64,000 bases of DNA from Bettongia penicillata ogilbyi. Taxonomy: Eukaryota; Chordata; Mammalia; Diprotodontia; Potoroidae. The stretch spans positions 7,815,144-7,879,143 of the forward strand of contig JAJHZJ010000496.1 in NCBI GenBank assembly GCA_023548195.1, read 5' to 3'. The notes beneath the pieces are model-generated. The model worked only from the letters and a program-made list of their open reading frames with translations, did not search any database and was not told where the DNA came from. The number at the start of each line of letters is the position of its first letter. The stretch's first letter is position 1. Position numbers and translations under genes: made by a program. Positions 51,346 through 62,614 of the stretch are shown piece by piece.

Positions 51346-52446
51346 TCAAATAATTTATTCCTTCATTCAAAGTGGAAAGCCAACCTAAATCTGTCCCTAG
51401 AAGTGTCTACTTGTGTAATGCTAAATCTATTTATAACTTTTTTTTAGAGTAGAATGTGTCACAAATGACTGAATAACTCTTTATTTCTGCACTCACCAAG
51501 ATTCAATCATCTGACCTATTATTCAAAAATTTGTACATCATTTTATAGTGATGACTTTTGTCCTAAAAATTTAGAAGTGACACATACTTCAGGAAGTATG
51601 CCCCTGTTTTTTTGTTTCACCTAATCATTTATCCACTCTGCTTCTCCTTTTAGTACCTGGGGAGATATGATTCATGACTCATACAGCTTCTTGTCCTTCT
51701 CTCGACTGTAAATAAAGCAGCAAATTAACTTTTATTAATCTGCCAGTTATTTATCACCTGTCTCTAATTCCCTGCCATCATTTTTAGTCAATCAACTTTC
51801 CCATTTAATTTCTAGGCATAGAGACTTTGCCAAGGCCCTCTGGAGACTTCCTGTCATTTCTGGGCAGTCTGGAGAGCCTATCTTTGGTATCCATCTCAAA
51901 AAGAACCACAGAAGAGATTCATTTAGAATCCTTAATCCTCTTTTCCCCTCTCCTATTTCAAGGAGGTCCTCAAAGCAGTCAACCAAGGAATTCGGGTGTT
52001 CACTCTGCTCAGCGCAGGTCACAGTTTGTAGTGTTTAGGGAACAGTTGACAGACCAGAACTTCTCGGTTTCCCTGTGGTATATTGAGATGAAATTTGATG
52101 AGGGACTGGCGTATCCCTCCATCAATTTCTGCTGCCTCTGCAGATTACTCAGAATCCTGTGAGGCATGCAGAACAATATTCCCAGGAAACATTTCTGTGG
52201 AAATTAAATAAATGATAAACAAGCACCAAGACATCAGGAGGCTTCAATTTTAACAAAGGCAGCTGCTCTTTTCAGATGTTTGGAAGGGACAGAGAAACAC
52301 ACAAAAAATCCACAAGAATTTGCACAGAAATTGTCCAGCTGACACTGGGGGATTGGGAAGGACCAGACCATTTTCCTTATGTCTAAAAAGGAATATCTGA
52401 TCAGAGCTTGAAGGGACCATGCCACTACTCACCATTCATTTCACTT
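51346..52446. other. Unassigned, mostly repeat-free sequence (1.1 kb)
   Basis: A consensus AP-1 site TGACTCA lies at 51675-51681. Overlapping open frames occur at 51827-52162 (plus, 111 codons) and 51792-52022 (minus, 76 codons). Neither has a domain I recognise, and overlap on both strands argues against coding. Confidence 0.35.
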
Positions 52447-52447
52447 T

Positions 52448-52567
52448 TTATATGAGAAAATTGAGACACAGAAGGAATTATTTTTTCAAGGTCACACAAA
52501 GAGAAGGACTCAAAATAGATGCTTGAACCAATGTCCTTCATTTTCATATTCTAGACTGTATCCTTTG
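52448..52567 (-). mobile_element. MIR, antisense
   Basis: ATGAGAAAATTGAGACACAG, TTTTTCAAGGTCACACAAAG. Confidence 0.75.
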
Positions 52568-52594
52568 ATCCAAAGACTTCTTTGAAGGTGAAGA

Positions 52595-52790
52595 TCATGG
52601 GATAATAGAACTTAATTTGTAAGAAACTTTAGAGGCATCAAGTCCTATCTCTTTTATGGTTTGGGAGACTCAAAAAAACAAAAGGTCTAGCTCAAAGTCA
52701 AATGCATAGTAAGTCCAACAATTAGGATTATAACTCAGGTCCTCTGATTTCCAATCCACTACTCTCTTCCTCTTCTATTATAGTCCCACC
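52595..52790 (-). mobile_element. MIR3, antisense
   Basis: GATCATGGGATAATAGAACT, AACTTTAGAGGCATCAAGTC, GGATTATAACTCAGGTCCTC and CCAATCCACTACTCTCTTCC. Confidence 0.85.
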
Positions 52791-53186
52791 TGAGAATCTG
52801 AATGATCCAAGGAGGCAAAAGTCATTCTAACCTGGGTACGAACACCAAAGCAATTAGATTTTCCTCTCTCTATGTTAGTCCCATTGTCTCCTTGTTATAC
52901 ATTGAAGTTGGAGGGGGAAAAGGGTGTCCTTACACACTACCTTTGATTTAAAACCAATTAACAACTTCTTGTCACTGGACTCGTGTCACACAAGAAACAC
53001 AGACTAGAAAAATTCCCACTGATCTTTTTTTAAGGAACCGAAACGCATAAATGAGAGTATTTATTGATGAGCAAGTCTTCATCTAATGCAGATATAAAAT
53101 CTATGATATATACAGTGGAATCTTTGACTTTTTAAGAGTAAGCTACTGGATGAACATAGGTTACCTAATCCTTGCTAGCCAGCTAG
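52791..53186. other. Unassigned sequence
   Basis: No repeat or exon recognised. Confidence 0.4.
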
Positions 53187-53187
53187 T

Positions 53188-53400
53188 CTTTTATAGTGCT
53201 TTAAGGTTTATGAGACAATTTATAGTTATTAAATCATTTGATCATCATAGCTATTATTATCCCCATTTTGCAGATGAGGAAACTAAGGCAAACAGAAATT
53301 AGATGACTTGCCTAGCATCACACAGCTACTAAGTATCTGAACTCAGGTCTTCCTGATGCCAGGTCCAGCATTCTATCCACAGTGACATCTAGTTGCCTCA
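53188..53400 (-). mobile_element. MIR, antisense, full length
   Basis: GTGCTTTAAGGTTTATGAGA, CCCATTTTGCAGATGAGGAA, CACACAGCTACTAAGTATCT and TTCTATCCACAGTGACATC. Confidence 0.95.
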
Positions 53401-53559
53401 GCCTCATTAAAATGTAAGGTTCCTGAATATCTGATATATTTGACACTATTTCAAACCAGTATCACTACTCTTGAAGTTGTTCAGAAAAAGATTCCCCAAA
53501 GATTGAATTATAAAATACCATTCTAATATTTTTCTTAAATATGATTTATCACATGGTGC

Positions 53560-54060
53560 TCATCTTTCATTTTTGAAGTGGACCAGGGTCATCAGTGGTT
53601 GATGTGTTGACTTGTGTGTGAATTGGATTTAAGTGAGACAGAGTTGCCCAAAGTCATCAGCCTCACTCTCTCTTCCTGAGTCATCAAAGCCCAGTTTCAA
53701 GACTGGGTCAGTCAGGATGACTGGCAATGACCTGGAATGCAGTGGATGACTTGGCTTCTTTCATGTTTGACCAAGCTTAAATCCTCCACAGTGCCTAATG
53801 GCGAATGGAACAAATTATTCCCATCTGTGCATTCTGTCACAAATCTTCACATGCTTGGGGTAGACATTCCCTTAACTCACCAGTAGGTTGGAGGCCACTC
53901 AGTTACCTCATTTAGCCCATTTGACAAGTAGGCTTACCGGGGTGTCTTTGCTGCCCATACTATAGCTTCTTGGAATCACAAATGAGAGTTGAGTGACAGA
54001 TGGACACCAAAGGTGGATCAGTAGCCCTGAGAAGGGCATGGCAAACTTTCACATTACAAG
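53560..54060 (+). mobile_element. MAR1-like SINE, variant with alternative 3' arm
   Basis: GCTCATCTTTCATTTTTGAA, GAATTGGATTTAAGTGAGAC, CTGGCAATGACCTGGAATGC, then ACATGCTTGGGGTAGACATT, CTTACCGGGGTGTCTTTGCT and GACACCAAAGGTGGATCAGT. Same 3' arm as at 41.56 kb; nearly 500 bases long. Confidence 0.85.
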
Positions 54061-54890
54061 GACTGGTCCTCGAGCACCCTATGAACCCCTATTTGTCACA
54101 TAAATAGAAGTAGGAGAGAGTAACAAGGGCTTTATCCCAGGTTTCTCAATTTTAGAAGACACTGATAACACTTATACTCCTTTAGCAGTATAAAAATGAC
54201 TTAATTTTAGCACCTTGTTAGCAAGAACAATTAGGTAAAATAGAAAGGTACCAGATGGAGCACTATTCCTACTCCCACAACCTACTCCGCTATAGGTAAG
54301 CAGCTCCATACTTACCGAGTGTCTCATGGTCTGTTCTCTGTCCCCAGAACTGAATTTATCTTTAGCAGTTGATGAGAAGGTGCTTTTTGGGCTTGTTGCC
54401 CAAAGCTTATTTTGAGAAGCTTGCTCTAAGAAGAGAAAATATGAATTATTGCTCTGCAGTTAAGGAAAGGTTTCCTGAGCATGAGAACAGTGAACTATGG
54501 GGGTCTAAGAAGTGGAAACACCATAAAATCTCAGTGAATAGAAATGCACATCATTAAAGAATGACTTCTCAATAGGGTGGAGAGAGAACCTATTCAAATG
54601 TCATACTTTAAGAGAGATCACAAGTTTTCCTCTCCCTCACTTGCTTCCACAAGACTTCACATTTCAACTCAGAAGACTGATTTGTTCTTTTGTCTCAAAG
54701 CATCTCAGGTACAAATATCCCAAAAAGGATAAGATAGGAGCTCATTGCTTTGACATTTTCAAAGATCTTGGTTGCATTGATATAGATGGTCTCTGTTCCA
54801 CTCACATCCCTTCTAGACTTCAGTTGATGTTTTTTCATTATCATCTGGGGCCACTAGAAAAGCGATATTCAGAAATCTAGATCTGACAAT
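54061..54890. other. Unassigned sequence
   Basis: No repeat recognised. Frames at 54369-54557 and 54641-54880 have no domain. Confidence 0.4.
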
Positions 54891-54892
54891 CT

Positions 54893-55370
54893 AATTCATC
54901 TATAAAACAAACTCTACCACCTCCATAATCCTATTAGGATTAAATGTTACACTCCTCAATTAGACATGTGATCTCTTTCGGAATCTGGCACCAACCTATC
55001 TCTCCACTCCATTATGCACTTCTCACTTTATGCCCTCCATTATCCAGTCCAACTGGATTTCTTGCTGTTTCTCATACATCACACCTTTCCCCTCTCTGGG
55101 CTTTTGTGCAGGCTCTGCTCCACACATCATTTTTCCCTTCCTCATCTTTCTCTTAGAATTCGTAGTTTCCAAACTCAACCCTAGTGCAGCACTCTGAGAC
55201 ATTTCCTGATCCCCCCAGTTTCTGGTGCTACCTCCTTCCCTTTTGTATTTATTGTGTATGCTGCATGCATGGCTTTTTCCTCTATAGAATGTAGTCTTTC
55301 ATGCCAGAGTTTCACTTTTATATTCTTAGTGCCTAGAGCGCAGTAGGTGCTAACACAACGTTTCATTATT
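54893..55370 (+). mobile_element. L2 ORF end and 3'UTR, sense
   Basis: TTATCCAGTCCAACTGGATT, TCTTGCTGTTTCTCATACAT, TGGGCTTTTGTGCAGGCTCT, GACATTTCCTGATCCCCCCA, TTCTTAGTGCCTAGAGCGCA and GTAGGTGCTAACACAACG. Confidence 0.85.
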
Positions 55371-55374
55371 TTTG

Positions 55375-55915
55375 GTTAGGTGGCGATGATTCCACTATCA
55401 GCAATTAACACCTTAGTCTGTCAGTTTCCCTTCTAGATAACTTGCAAGTAAAGGATTGGGGTACTGACACAATTAAATAAAGGACAGATAGGTGTGCTTG
55501 ACGTGTATGTTGAAACAGGAAGGTATAGGAGGGAGAGGAGAGATCAGAGGGTAGCTTTGAGGAAGATCCTCCCCAAATGCTGCATAGGGCTCTGGGAGGC
55601 TCAAGGGCAGTTGTGGGTGCTGACCATCTGGGAATTTGGATACCACAAATGGATGAAGACCCCTGCAGGGGAGATAGGAAGGCATTAAGGCTTAGCTTTA
55701 TCTATTTCATAATTTTTCCAGGATTCAAGCTATGCCTCTACAAACAATAACTTTAGGGTAAGGAGATGGACTCCATATTAATGAATTTTTAAATTTATAA
55801 TTTAGATTCGAGGACACTTACAGTATATAGAATAGGAGAGAGAAAATAGATTATTAGTTAAAAGAAGAAAAATCTGTCTCTCAGCAGCTGGGATGAATTA
55901 GTTCTTGGCTGGAGA
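55375..55915. other. Unassigned sequence
   Basis: Overlapping frames on both strands at 55473-55688 show no domain. No repeat recognised. Confidence 0.4.
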
Positions 55916-55917
55916 GG

Positions 55918-56140
55918 CAGTGCTGACTAAGGCAGCAGCTGACCAGGTTCAAACTTTGTCTCTGATACTTCCCATCTGGGGCTCCCTGGAGAAGTCACTT
56001 TACTGCTCTTACCCACAATTTGCTCTTTGGTAAAATGGGGATAATAGCATGTACACTCCTTAATTTGTAGGCTGTGATTAGGAAAGGGCCTTGTAAATCT
56101 GAAAGTGTTCTGGAGCTCAGAACCACTATTACGATTGCAG
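55918..56140 (+). mobile_element. MIR SINE, nearly full length
   Basis: GCAGTGCTGACTAAGGCAGC, GAGAAGTCACTTTACTGCTC, TTGGTAAAATGGGGATAATA and GGGCCTTGTAAATCTGAAAG. Confidence 0.75.
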
Positions 56141-56284
56141 CCAAATACAGAATTTAACTAGGAGCTTGCTGGCAGCTCAGGTAAAGGGGGAGACTGCATG
56201 CTGGGTTGTCTGACATAGAAGTTCGAATGCGTAGCAGCCTTTGTCTGGCATTGAATTTTGGAAGAAATTTATCCCATGGAGCCT

Positions 56285-56600
56285 GGTTTCGTGAAATCAC
56301 TGAGAATTGGGAGGAACCTTAGAATTTAACCCATATCTGAATAAAGATCCCCTCTCCAACATCCCCAACAACTTAATATTCGGCCTTTGTTTGAAGCCCT
56401 CCAATGAGAGGGAATCTTGAGGAAGTTCAGTCTATACGGGGATACCTCTAAGTGTCAGGAGTCTTCCCTGAACATTAACTGAAATTGGGCTCTTTGCAGC
56501 TTCCCACCCATCACTTCTGCTTCTGAGCTCTGAGGCAACTCTTTCCCACGTGACAACCCTTCAGATGCTTGAACTCCATTCTGTAAAGGATGTGGGATAA
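56285..56600 (-). mobile_element. L3/CR1 3' region, antisense
   Basis: CTGAGAATTGGGAGGAACCT, AAAGATCCCCTCTCCAACAT, GCCCTCCAATGAGAGGGAAT and GTGACAACCCTTCAGATGCT. Confidence 0.8.
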
Positions 56601-57150
56601 CATCATGAATGACACAGTCAATTATACTCTTGTGAAAACACAAAACTTACAACAAGTAGATGTTTCTTGTATTGGCATTTTTTTGGTGTTTTAGGGTAGG
56701 TGGGGAGGGGATGTTCCTTAGAAGCTGTAGGGTAGGCATTCTAGATATATTAGTGATAACCAGGGGAAATATTTTGAAGGTAGAAAAAAATAAGATGTGG
56801 CAACTGATTGCATATGAGGATGACTGAGAATAAGGAGTTAGGAATACAAAAACAAGAGATAGCATTAGTCATAGAAGGGGAACATCAGCGGAAAATGCTG
56901 CCAGGAGAGCAAGGACTGAGAAAAATGATTTGGCATTTTTTGCTAACTCTTTTTAAGGTGGAATATGAGCATAAGCATTTTTGACTCTGGGGTGGCCTCT
57001 CTATGTACTATGTCACACTGCCTCTTTATCTCATATGTACTCCTCATATAAAGGCTGTAATCAGACCATTAAACCTTTTACTCAATAAAGGCATCTCTGG
57101 GGAAACTAAAGTGGTATTCAGATTTAGAGCTTTCTAATGATTGAATGAAG
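56601..57150. other. Unassigned sequence
   Basis: No repeat or exon recognised. Confidence 0.4.
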
Positions 57151-57152
57151 GA

Positions 57153-57403
57153 GACAGTTTGGTGTCTCAGTGGTAGAGCACTAAGTCTGGAGTCAAGAAG
57201 ACAAAGGTTCAAATCTGGCCTCAGATACTTACTAGCTGTGTGACCCTGGTCAAGTCACTTAACCTTGTTTGCCTCAGTTTCCTCATATGTAAAATGAGCT
57301 TGAGAAGGAAATGGCAAGCCATTTCAATATCTTTATCATATTAGTGTACTATGTTCCACAGGGTCATAAAGAGTCAGACATGACTGAACAGCAATGACTG
57401 ACA
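57153..57403 (+). mobile_element. tRNA-headed SINE, full length
   Basis: GTTTGGTGTCTCAGTGGTAG, AGGTTCAAATCTGGCCTCAG, CTAGCTGTGTGACCCTGGTC, AATGAGCTTGAGAAGGAAAT and GAGTCAGACATGACTGAACA. The tail continues to ACTGAC. Confidence 0.95.
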
Positions 57404-57605
57404 GTATTTCATGAGCAGTCCTCAGAGAACCAAGAGGAAAGACTATTCCACTAGTTTGCTGAATAGGTGTTTCTGTAGTACAACCACTATGCCCATATCT
57501 TTCAACTAGCTGTTTCTCAAATGAGATTCTGAGATGGACTGTATAACAATCCTCTAGGTAGGTATATTATCTAGCACACACCTAAGGGTCAGTATTTAAG
57601 AGGAC

Positions 57606-57795
57606 CCCAAAACTATAGGATTTAGAGGTAGAAGTGACCTAGTTCAACCTCAATTTACAGATAAGGGAAAGTGAGATGATTTCAGGGCAATCCACATTGA
57701 TGCAGAGCTCAGAATCCCTTGATTCACTCCTTTGATGAAGACGAAGAAACAGAAGCCCAGGTGATCTGCCCATAGTCTCACAGGTAGGAGTGGTA
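57606..57795 (-). mobile_element. MIR3, antisense, rearranged
   Basis: ACTATAGGATTTAGAGGTAG, CTCAATTTACAGATAAGGGA; then GAAACAGAAGCCCAGGTGAT and CTCACAGGTAGG. Confidence 0.65.
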
Positions 57796-57796
57796 T

Positions 57797-58022
57797 CGGC
57801 AGCAGTATTTATATAGCATTTGTATGACACTTTCAGGTCTGCAAACCCTTGTACTTGTGTCATTCGATTCACGTTACAGTGCTAGACAGGTATTACTATT
57901 ATACCCATCTTACATCTAAGGGAACTAAATATGAGAGAACTTAAATGTCTAGCCCAGGGTCCCTCAGATACTTATTAGCTTTAACTTGGTTCTTCCTGCA
58001 CTAGCCACTGCACCACCTGAGG
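57797..58022 (-). mobile_element. MIR, antisense, full length
   Basis: AGCAGTATTTATATAGCATT, CACTTTCAGGTCTGCAAACC, TACCCATCTTACATCTAAGG and GCCACTGCACCACCTGA. Confidence 0.85.
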
Positions 58023-58029
58023 TAGAATG

Positions 58030-58322
58030 CTGATAGAGCACCTGTGCAGGAGTCAGGAGGACCTGAGTTCAAATCTCATCTCAGACACTTGACACTCACT
58101 AGCTGTGTAACGTTGGGCAAGTCACTTAACCCCAATTGCTTCACCCTGGGTCATCTCCAGTCATGCTGATGAATATCTGGTCACTGGATTCAGATGGCTC
58201 TGGAGGAGAAGTGAGGCTGGAGACCCGCACAGCCCTCCCTCACTCAAAACAAAGTCAAGTGCAAGTCACATCATCATTTCTCTAATGGCATGGTCTTCTT
58301 TGGCAACAAAGGATAAAACATA
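58030..58322 (+). mobile_element. Composite SINE: tRNA-type head plus MAR1-like body
   Basis: Head: GGAGTCAGGAGGACCTGAGT, CAGACACTTGACACTCACTA, CTAGCTGTGTAACGTTGGGC. Body: CTCCAGTCATGCTGATGAAT, GATGGCTCTGGAGGAGAAGT, CTCAAAACAAAGTCAAGTGC and GGCATGGTCTTCTTTGGCAA. The body is the reverse complement of the 5' part of the MAR1-like copies at 28.8 and 30.3 kb. Confidence 0.95.
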
Positions 58323-58616
58323 CACATATTGTACTATCTAGTATCAGACTTGGGGCTTGAGTCCACATCCTCACTTTAGAGACATTATTTTCTCCACTTC
58401 TCAGCTCATTAACTAACCTCCAAAGACCTTCAATGTAGACCAAGTATCATCATACCCTTGAATAAGTGAAAATTAGCAAAGAAATCTATATTTGATAGTC
58501 TAGTCTAAAAAAGCCATCTTTTAATGAGATTAACTGAATTGCTAGGATTCTGTGAAATCTAAGAAGTATTCTTTTGAAAAAAACAATGTAATTAGCCATT
58601 TAGAAAACTCCTTTTG

Positions 58617-58768
58617 GGATCATAGATATAGAGCTGTATGGAAATGTAAAGGCCATTGAGGCCATCCCTTTAATTTTACAAAGGGGGAAACTGAGGCCCA
58701 GGGGTGAAATGAATTGTAAAGGAAAGGGCTGAGATTCAATCTAGATTCTTTTACACCAAATATAACTT
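58617..58768 (-). mobile_element. MIR3, antisense
   Basis: GATCATAGATATAGAGCTGT, CCATTGAGGCCATCCCTTTA, GGGGGAAACTGAGGCCCAGG. Confidence 0.85.
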
Positions 58769-58769
58769 T

Positions 58770-59280
58770 CACCTATGCTGTATTTGTTGTCATTGTTCAT
58801 TTGCAATGAATTAACTGTACTGAGTGGGTAGCTTTCATGATCCCCATGTTTCAGTTCTTTGAGTCTCAAGTCAAAAGGCTGGTGTGGTATCAAGCAGAAG
58901 CACAATTGTAAGAAGTCATGAAAGCATGGCCCTTGTGAAGAGATGAGAAGATGAACCTCCTTCCTTTCTTTGCCAAGATGGAGGACTATGGGTGGGGAAC
59001 ACTGTATATAGTCAGACTTAGTTCAGATACTTAATAGTTTTTCTGAACCAATATTTTCCTTTCTTTTTTGAATCTGTGTCATGTCTCTCATGTGGCATGA
59101 CTCTCTGGGAAAGATATGAAGGAGGGATACATCTGGAAATTAAAGTTACATAAAAACAAAAGATACCAATTTTTTTAATTCAACAGTAAACCAGTCAAAT
59201 AATGAAATATTATATTTGGAATATGGAAAGCTCAGTACATTTTAGCTACCCAGTCACATAATGATCTTTCCAGGTATTTT
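58770..59280. other. Unassigned sequence
   Basis: No repeat or exon recognised. Confidence 0.4.
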
Positions 59281-59282
59281 AA

Positions 59283-59595
59283 GTGGATAAAGAATTTATT
59301 AAATGTTTGCTTTGTGCCAGAAACTGTGTTAAATTATATGAATATAATATAAGCAAATGCAATTGATCCTTAAGGAGCTTCCATTCCAATTTGATATCAC
59401 ACATAAAAGGGAACTGAAAATAGTGGTGAAAGGGGGTGGGAGAGGAAAATGCTCCCAGAAAGGAGACAGAAAAGTCCAGAGAGAGGAGTGCAGCCAGGAG
59501 TGAAGGTCAGGGACTCACCCATCAAAGTAGAGGCCATAAGGCAAAGGCATCTTGGGGTTAGAAGAAAGTTGATAGAGAGGTAGAAAAAGTCCATA
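59283..59595 (-). mobile_element. L2-type 3' region, antisense
   Basis: GAATTTATTAAATGTTTGCT, TTGTGCCAGAAACTGTGTTA and CCTTAAGGAGCTTCCATTCC are the reverse L2 3' end. The following 190 bases (GGAGAGGAAAATGCTCCCAG and on) read as a continuation but are less certain. Confidence 0.6.
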
Positions 59596-59694
59596 GAGTC
59601 AGAGATGGAGCTGGAAGTGAAATGTTTTCCATCCCTTCCCTCCTTTGCACTGGGTTTTCAGAAATCCTGACACATATTTCCTTAGCTTCTAAAA

Positions 59695-59742
59695 ATAGAG
59701 TTGTAGAGGCTTAATATATGTTTGTTGAATTGAATTGAATAA
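59695..59742 (+). mobile_element. L2 3' tip
   Basis: GCTTAATATATGTTTGTTGA followed by (ATTGA)n. Confidence 0.5.
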
Positions 59743-59744
59743 TT

Positions 59745-60150
59745 ACAAAAATCTATTCAGTATATCCAGGAATAAATGTTAATATCTCACCCTCCAGGGC
59801 TCAGACATTAAGAGATACTGTTCTGAGAAAATATGTCAATTAGGTATTTCTTTACCATTCCCATTTGTTCAAAGTTGCAATGAGAACATTGCCAATTATC
59901 ATGTTGTTATGATAGACCATAATGAAAACCTGTTATGTTAATTATGAGACAGGTGTTCATCATCTGGGGGACTCCTGAGATGATGGATGGCAGAGTCATT
60001 AGAAACATTAACCAAAAGTTCCAAATAATTCCATCTAAGACTTCATGAGGGCTTAGGAGTATGAATATTCTGACCTTTTTTGCATACAGAATAATGGACT
60101 GTACTTTGGATTTAAGAATAGGGGGTTGAAATTTCTTACCTACCAATTCA
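59745..60150. other. Unassigned sequence
   Basis: No repeat or exon recognised. Confidence 0.4.
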
Positions 60151-60154
60151 AAAT

Positions 60155-60245
60155 AGTGAGTTTTTATTGAGTATCTTCTGTGTTGTTCATACTTAGCACT
60201 GTCAGGGGAGACAAAGAAATCTAGGATCTCAAAAAATTTACAGCT
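60155..60245 (-). mobile_element. L2 3' end, antisense
   Basis: GTGAGTTTTTATTGAGTATC, TACTTAGCACTGTCAGGGGA, GATCTCAAAAAATTTACAGC. Confidence 0.6.
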
Positions 60246-60279
60246 CTATCTGTATTTTTTGTTTACTTCTTTTATTGAA

Positions 60280-60470
60280 GCCTCCTGTTTTGATATCACA
60301 GTTTTTTTCTAACTATAACCCAGAAGGATAAAAAGAAATACGATTAAGCAAAACTTAAGACATAATAACTGTGTCTGACCACATATATTCCATACTCCTA
60401 AGTCCATTTTTTTCCATTGAAAGGAGAAAGTTTTTTTTTTTTCTTTTCCTCCCATGGCTTCTCCTTGGCC
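60280..60470 (-). mobile_element. L1-lineage LINE 3' fragment, antisense
   Basis: ATTAAGCAAAACTTAAGACA and CACATATATTCCATACTCCT, with AGTCCATTTTTTTCCATTG, resemble a reversed marsupial L1 3' region. Family uncertain. Confidence 0.4.
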
Positions 60471-60649
60471 AAAATGGGTCATTAAGATTATACAGCATAT
60501 AGCTTCACTCTATCATTCTTTACGTGTGCATAATAGGCGATTTATATTAACTGAAGTAACATTTATTGTTCTTGGGTGGGTAAAGCCAATAAATTTTTTA
60601 AATTACACCTTTACCTACTAATCTGTTTATTCAGTGTCACTAAGAAATT

Positions 60650-60820
60650 ATTTTACTGAGTTAGAAAAATAATAACAAAGTTCATTTGGAAGAATAGAAG
60701 GTCAGGAAAATAAAAGATACCAGAGAAAAAGATGTAAGGGAAATAGATTCAGTAGTATCAGACCTTCAACTATATTTTAAGGCAAAAATATTGTTGAAGT
60801 ATAAAAAGGATAATTTCACT
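60650..60820 (+). mobile_element. L1 ORF2 C-terminal fragment, sense
   Basis: One plus-strand frame reads ELEKIITKFIWKNRR, the region after the L1 reverse-transcriptase core, followed by IDSVVSDLQLYFKAKIL-like residues (about 60657-60800). It is 170 bases and frame-shifted, and lies head-on against the antisense element that follows. Confidence 0.65.
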
Positions 60821-60837
60821 TATTTCAAATTAATTTT

Positions 60838-62440
60838 TTTCTTTTTTATGTTTACATATTTATTTTTCAACATTTATTTCCACAAAATTTTGAATTCCAA
60901 ATTTTCTCCCCATCTTTCCCCTTCGTCCACCCCAAAACACCATGCATTCTGATTACATCTTCCCCCAATCTGCTCTCTTTTCTATCATACCCCTCCCTTC
61001 CCTTATCTCCATCTTCTCTCTTTTCTTGTAGGGCAAGATAGATTTCCTCATTACCTGTATTTCTTATTTCCCAGTTGCATGCAAAATTAATTCTCAACAT
61101 TCATTCCTAATACCTTGAATTCTAATTCCTCTCCCTTCCTCCCTGCCCACTGATCCCCACTAAGAAGGCAGGCAATTCAATATAGGCTGTATATGTTTAG
61201 TTTTGCAAAAGACTTCCATAATAATCATGTTGTATAAGACTAACTGTATTTCCCTCCATCCTACTCTGCCCCCCATTTATTCTGTTCTCTTTTGACCTTG
61301 TCCCTCCCCCAGAAGTGTTTATTTCTGATTACTCTCTCCTCCCATTTGCCCTCCCTTCTATCAACTCCCTGACCCCACTTGTACCCTTCTCCCCTACCCT
61401 TCTGTAGTGCAAGATATACTTTCATAACAAACTGAGAGAGCATGTCATTTCCTCAAGCCAAATGTAAAGAGAGTAAGCTTCACTTTTCCCATCTCACCTC
61501 CCCACTTTTCTACTCAATTGAAAAAGCTTATTCTTACCTCTTTTATGAGATAAAATTTGCCTTATTCCATTCCATTTCTCCCTTTCTCCTCCCAATATAT
61601 TCCTCTCTCACCCCTTAATTTTATTTTTAGATATCATCCCTTCCTATTCAACTCACCCTGTGCTCTCTGTCAATACATATGTGTGTGTGTATAATCCCTC
61701 CAACTACCCAAATATTGAGAAAAGTTTCAAGAGTTACAAATATTATCTTTCCATGTAGAAATGTAAACAGTTCAACTTTAGTAAGTCCTTTATTTCTCTT
61801 TCCTGTTTACCTTTTTATGCTTTTCTTGATTCTTATGTTTGAAAGTCAAATTTTCTATTTATCTCTGGTCTTTTCATCAAGAAAGCTTGAAAGTTCTCTA
61901 TTTCATTGAATAACCACTTTTTTCCTCTGAAGCATTATACTCAGTTTTGCTGGGTAGGCAATTCTTGGTTTTAATTCTAGTTCCTTTGACTTCTGGAATA
62001 TCATATTACAAACCCTTCAGTCCCACAATGTAGATCTTATGCTATCCTGATTGTATTTCCACAATACCTGAATTGTTTCTAGCTACTTACAATATTTTCT
62101 CCTTGATCAGGGAACTCTGAAATTTGGCTACAATATTCCTAGAAGTTTCTCTTTTCAGATCTCTTTCAGGAGGTGATCTGTGGATTCTTTCAATATTTAT
62201 TTTGCCCTCTGGTTCTAGAATATCAGGACAATTTTCCCCGCTAATTTCATGAAAGATGATGTCTAGGCTCTTTTTTGATCTTGGCTTTTAGGTAGTCCCA
62301 TAATTTTTAAATTGTCTCTCTTGGATCTATTTTCCAGGTCACTTGTTTTTCCAATGAGATATTTCACATTATTTTCCATTTTTCATTCTTTTTTTTGTGT
62401 TTTGTAATTTCTTGGTTTCTTCTAAAGTAATGACCATTCC
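60838..62440 (-). mobile_element. HAL1-like element, antisense: ORF1 joined to 3'UTR, no ORF2
   Basis: Minus strand, 62440 to about 61830: L1-type ORF1. Residues such as LDIIFHEISGENCPDILEPE, INIERIHRSPPERD and AKFQSSLIKEKIL are open at about 62268-62090, matching the RNA-binding and C-terminal part of ORF1p. PRIAYPAKLS-type residues follow near 61.95 kb, then a frame break. The remaining 1 kb to 60838 is a C/T-rich (plus strand) 3'UTR with no endonuclease or reverse transcriptase. This is the layout of half-L1 (HAL1) elements, which rely on L1 in trans. The 5' end is truncated near 62440. Confidence 0.7.
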
Positions 62441-62614
62441 TTTGCATAAGAGTCTAAAAGTAGTCTGAAAAATGCAAATATCTCAATTAGAAATGATCTC
62501 TAAACACCAAGATGGAATACCTTGCAGAGGGACAATAACTTTGGATCAGGAAGGCTTTTCAAACAGGAGGGGTTGGGCTCCCCATCTCATGTATTCTAGC
62601 TCTTCTCTGTTGAT

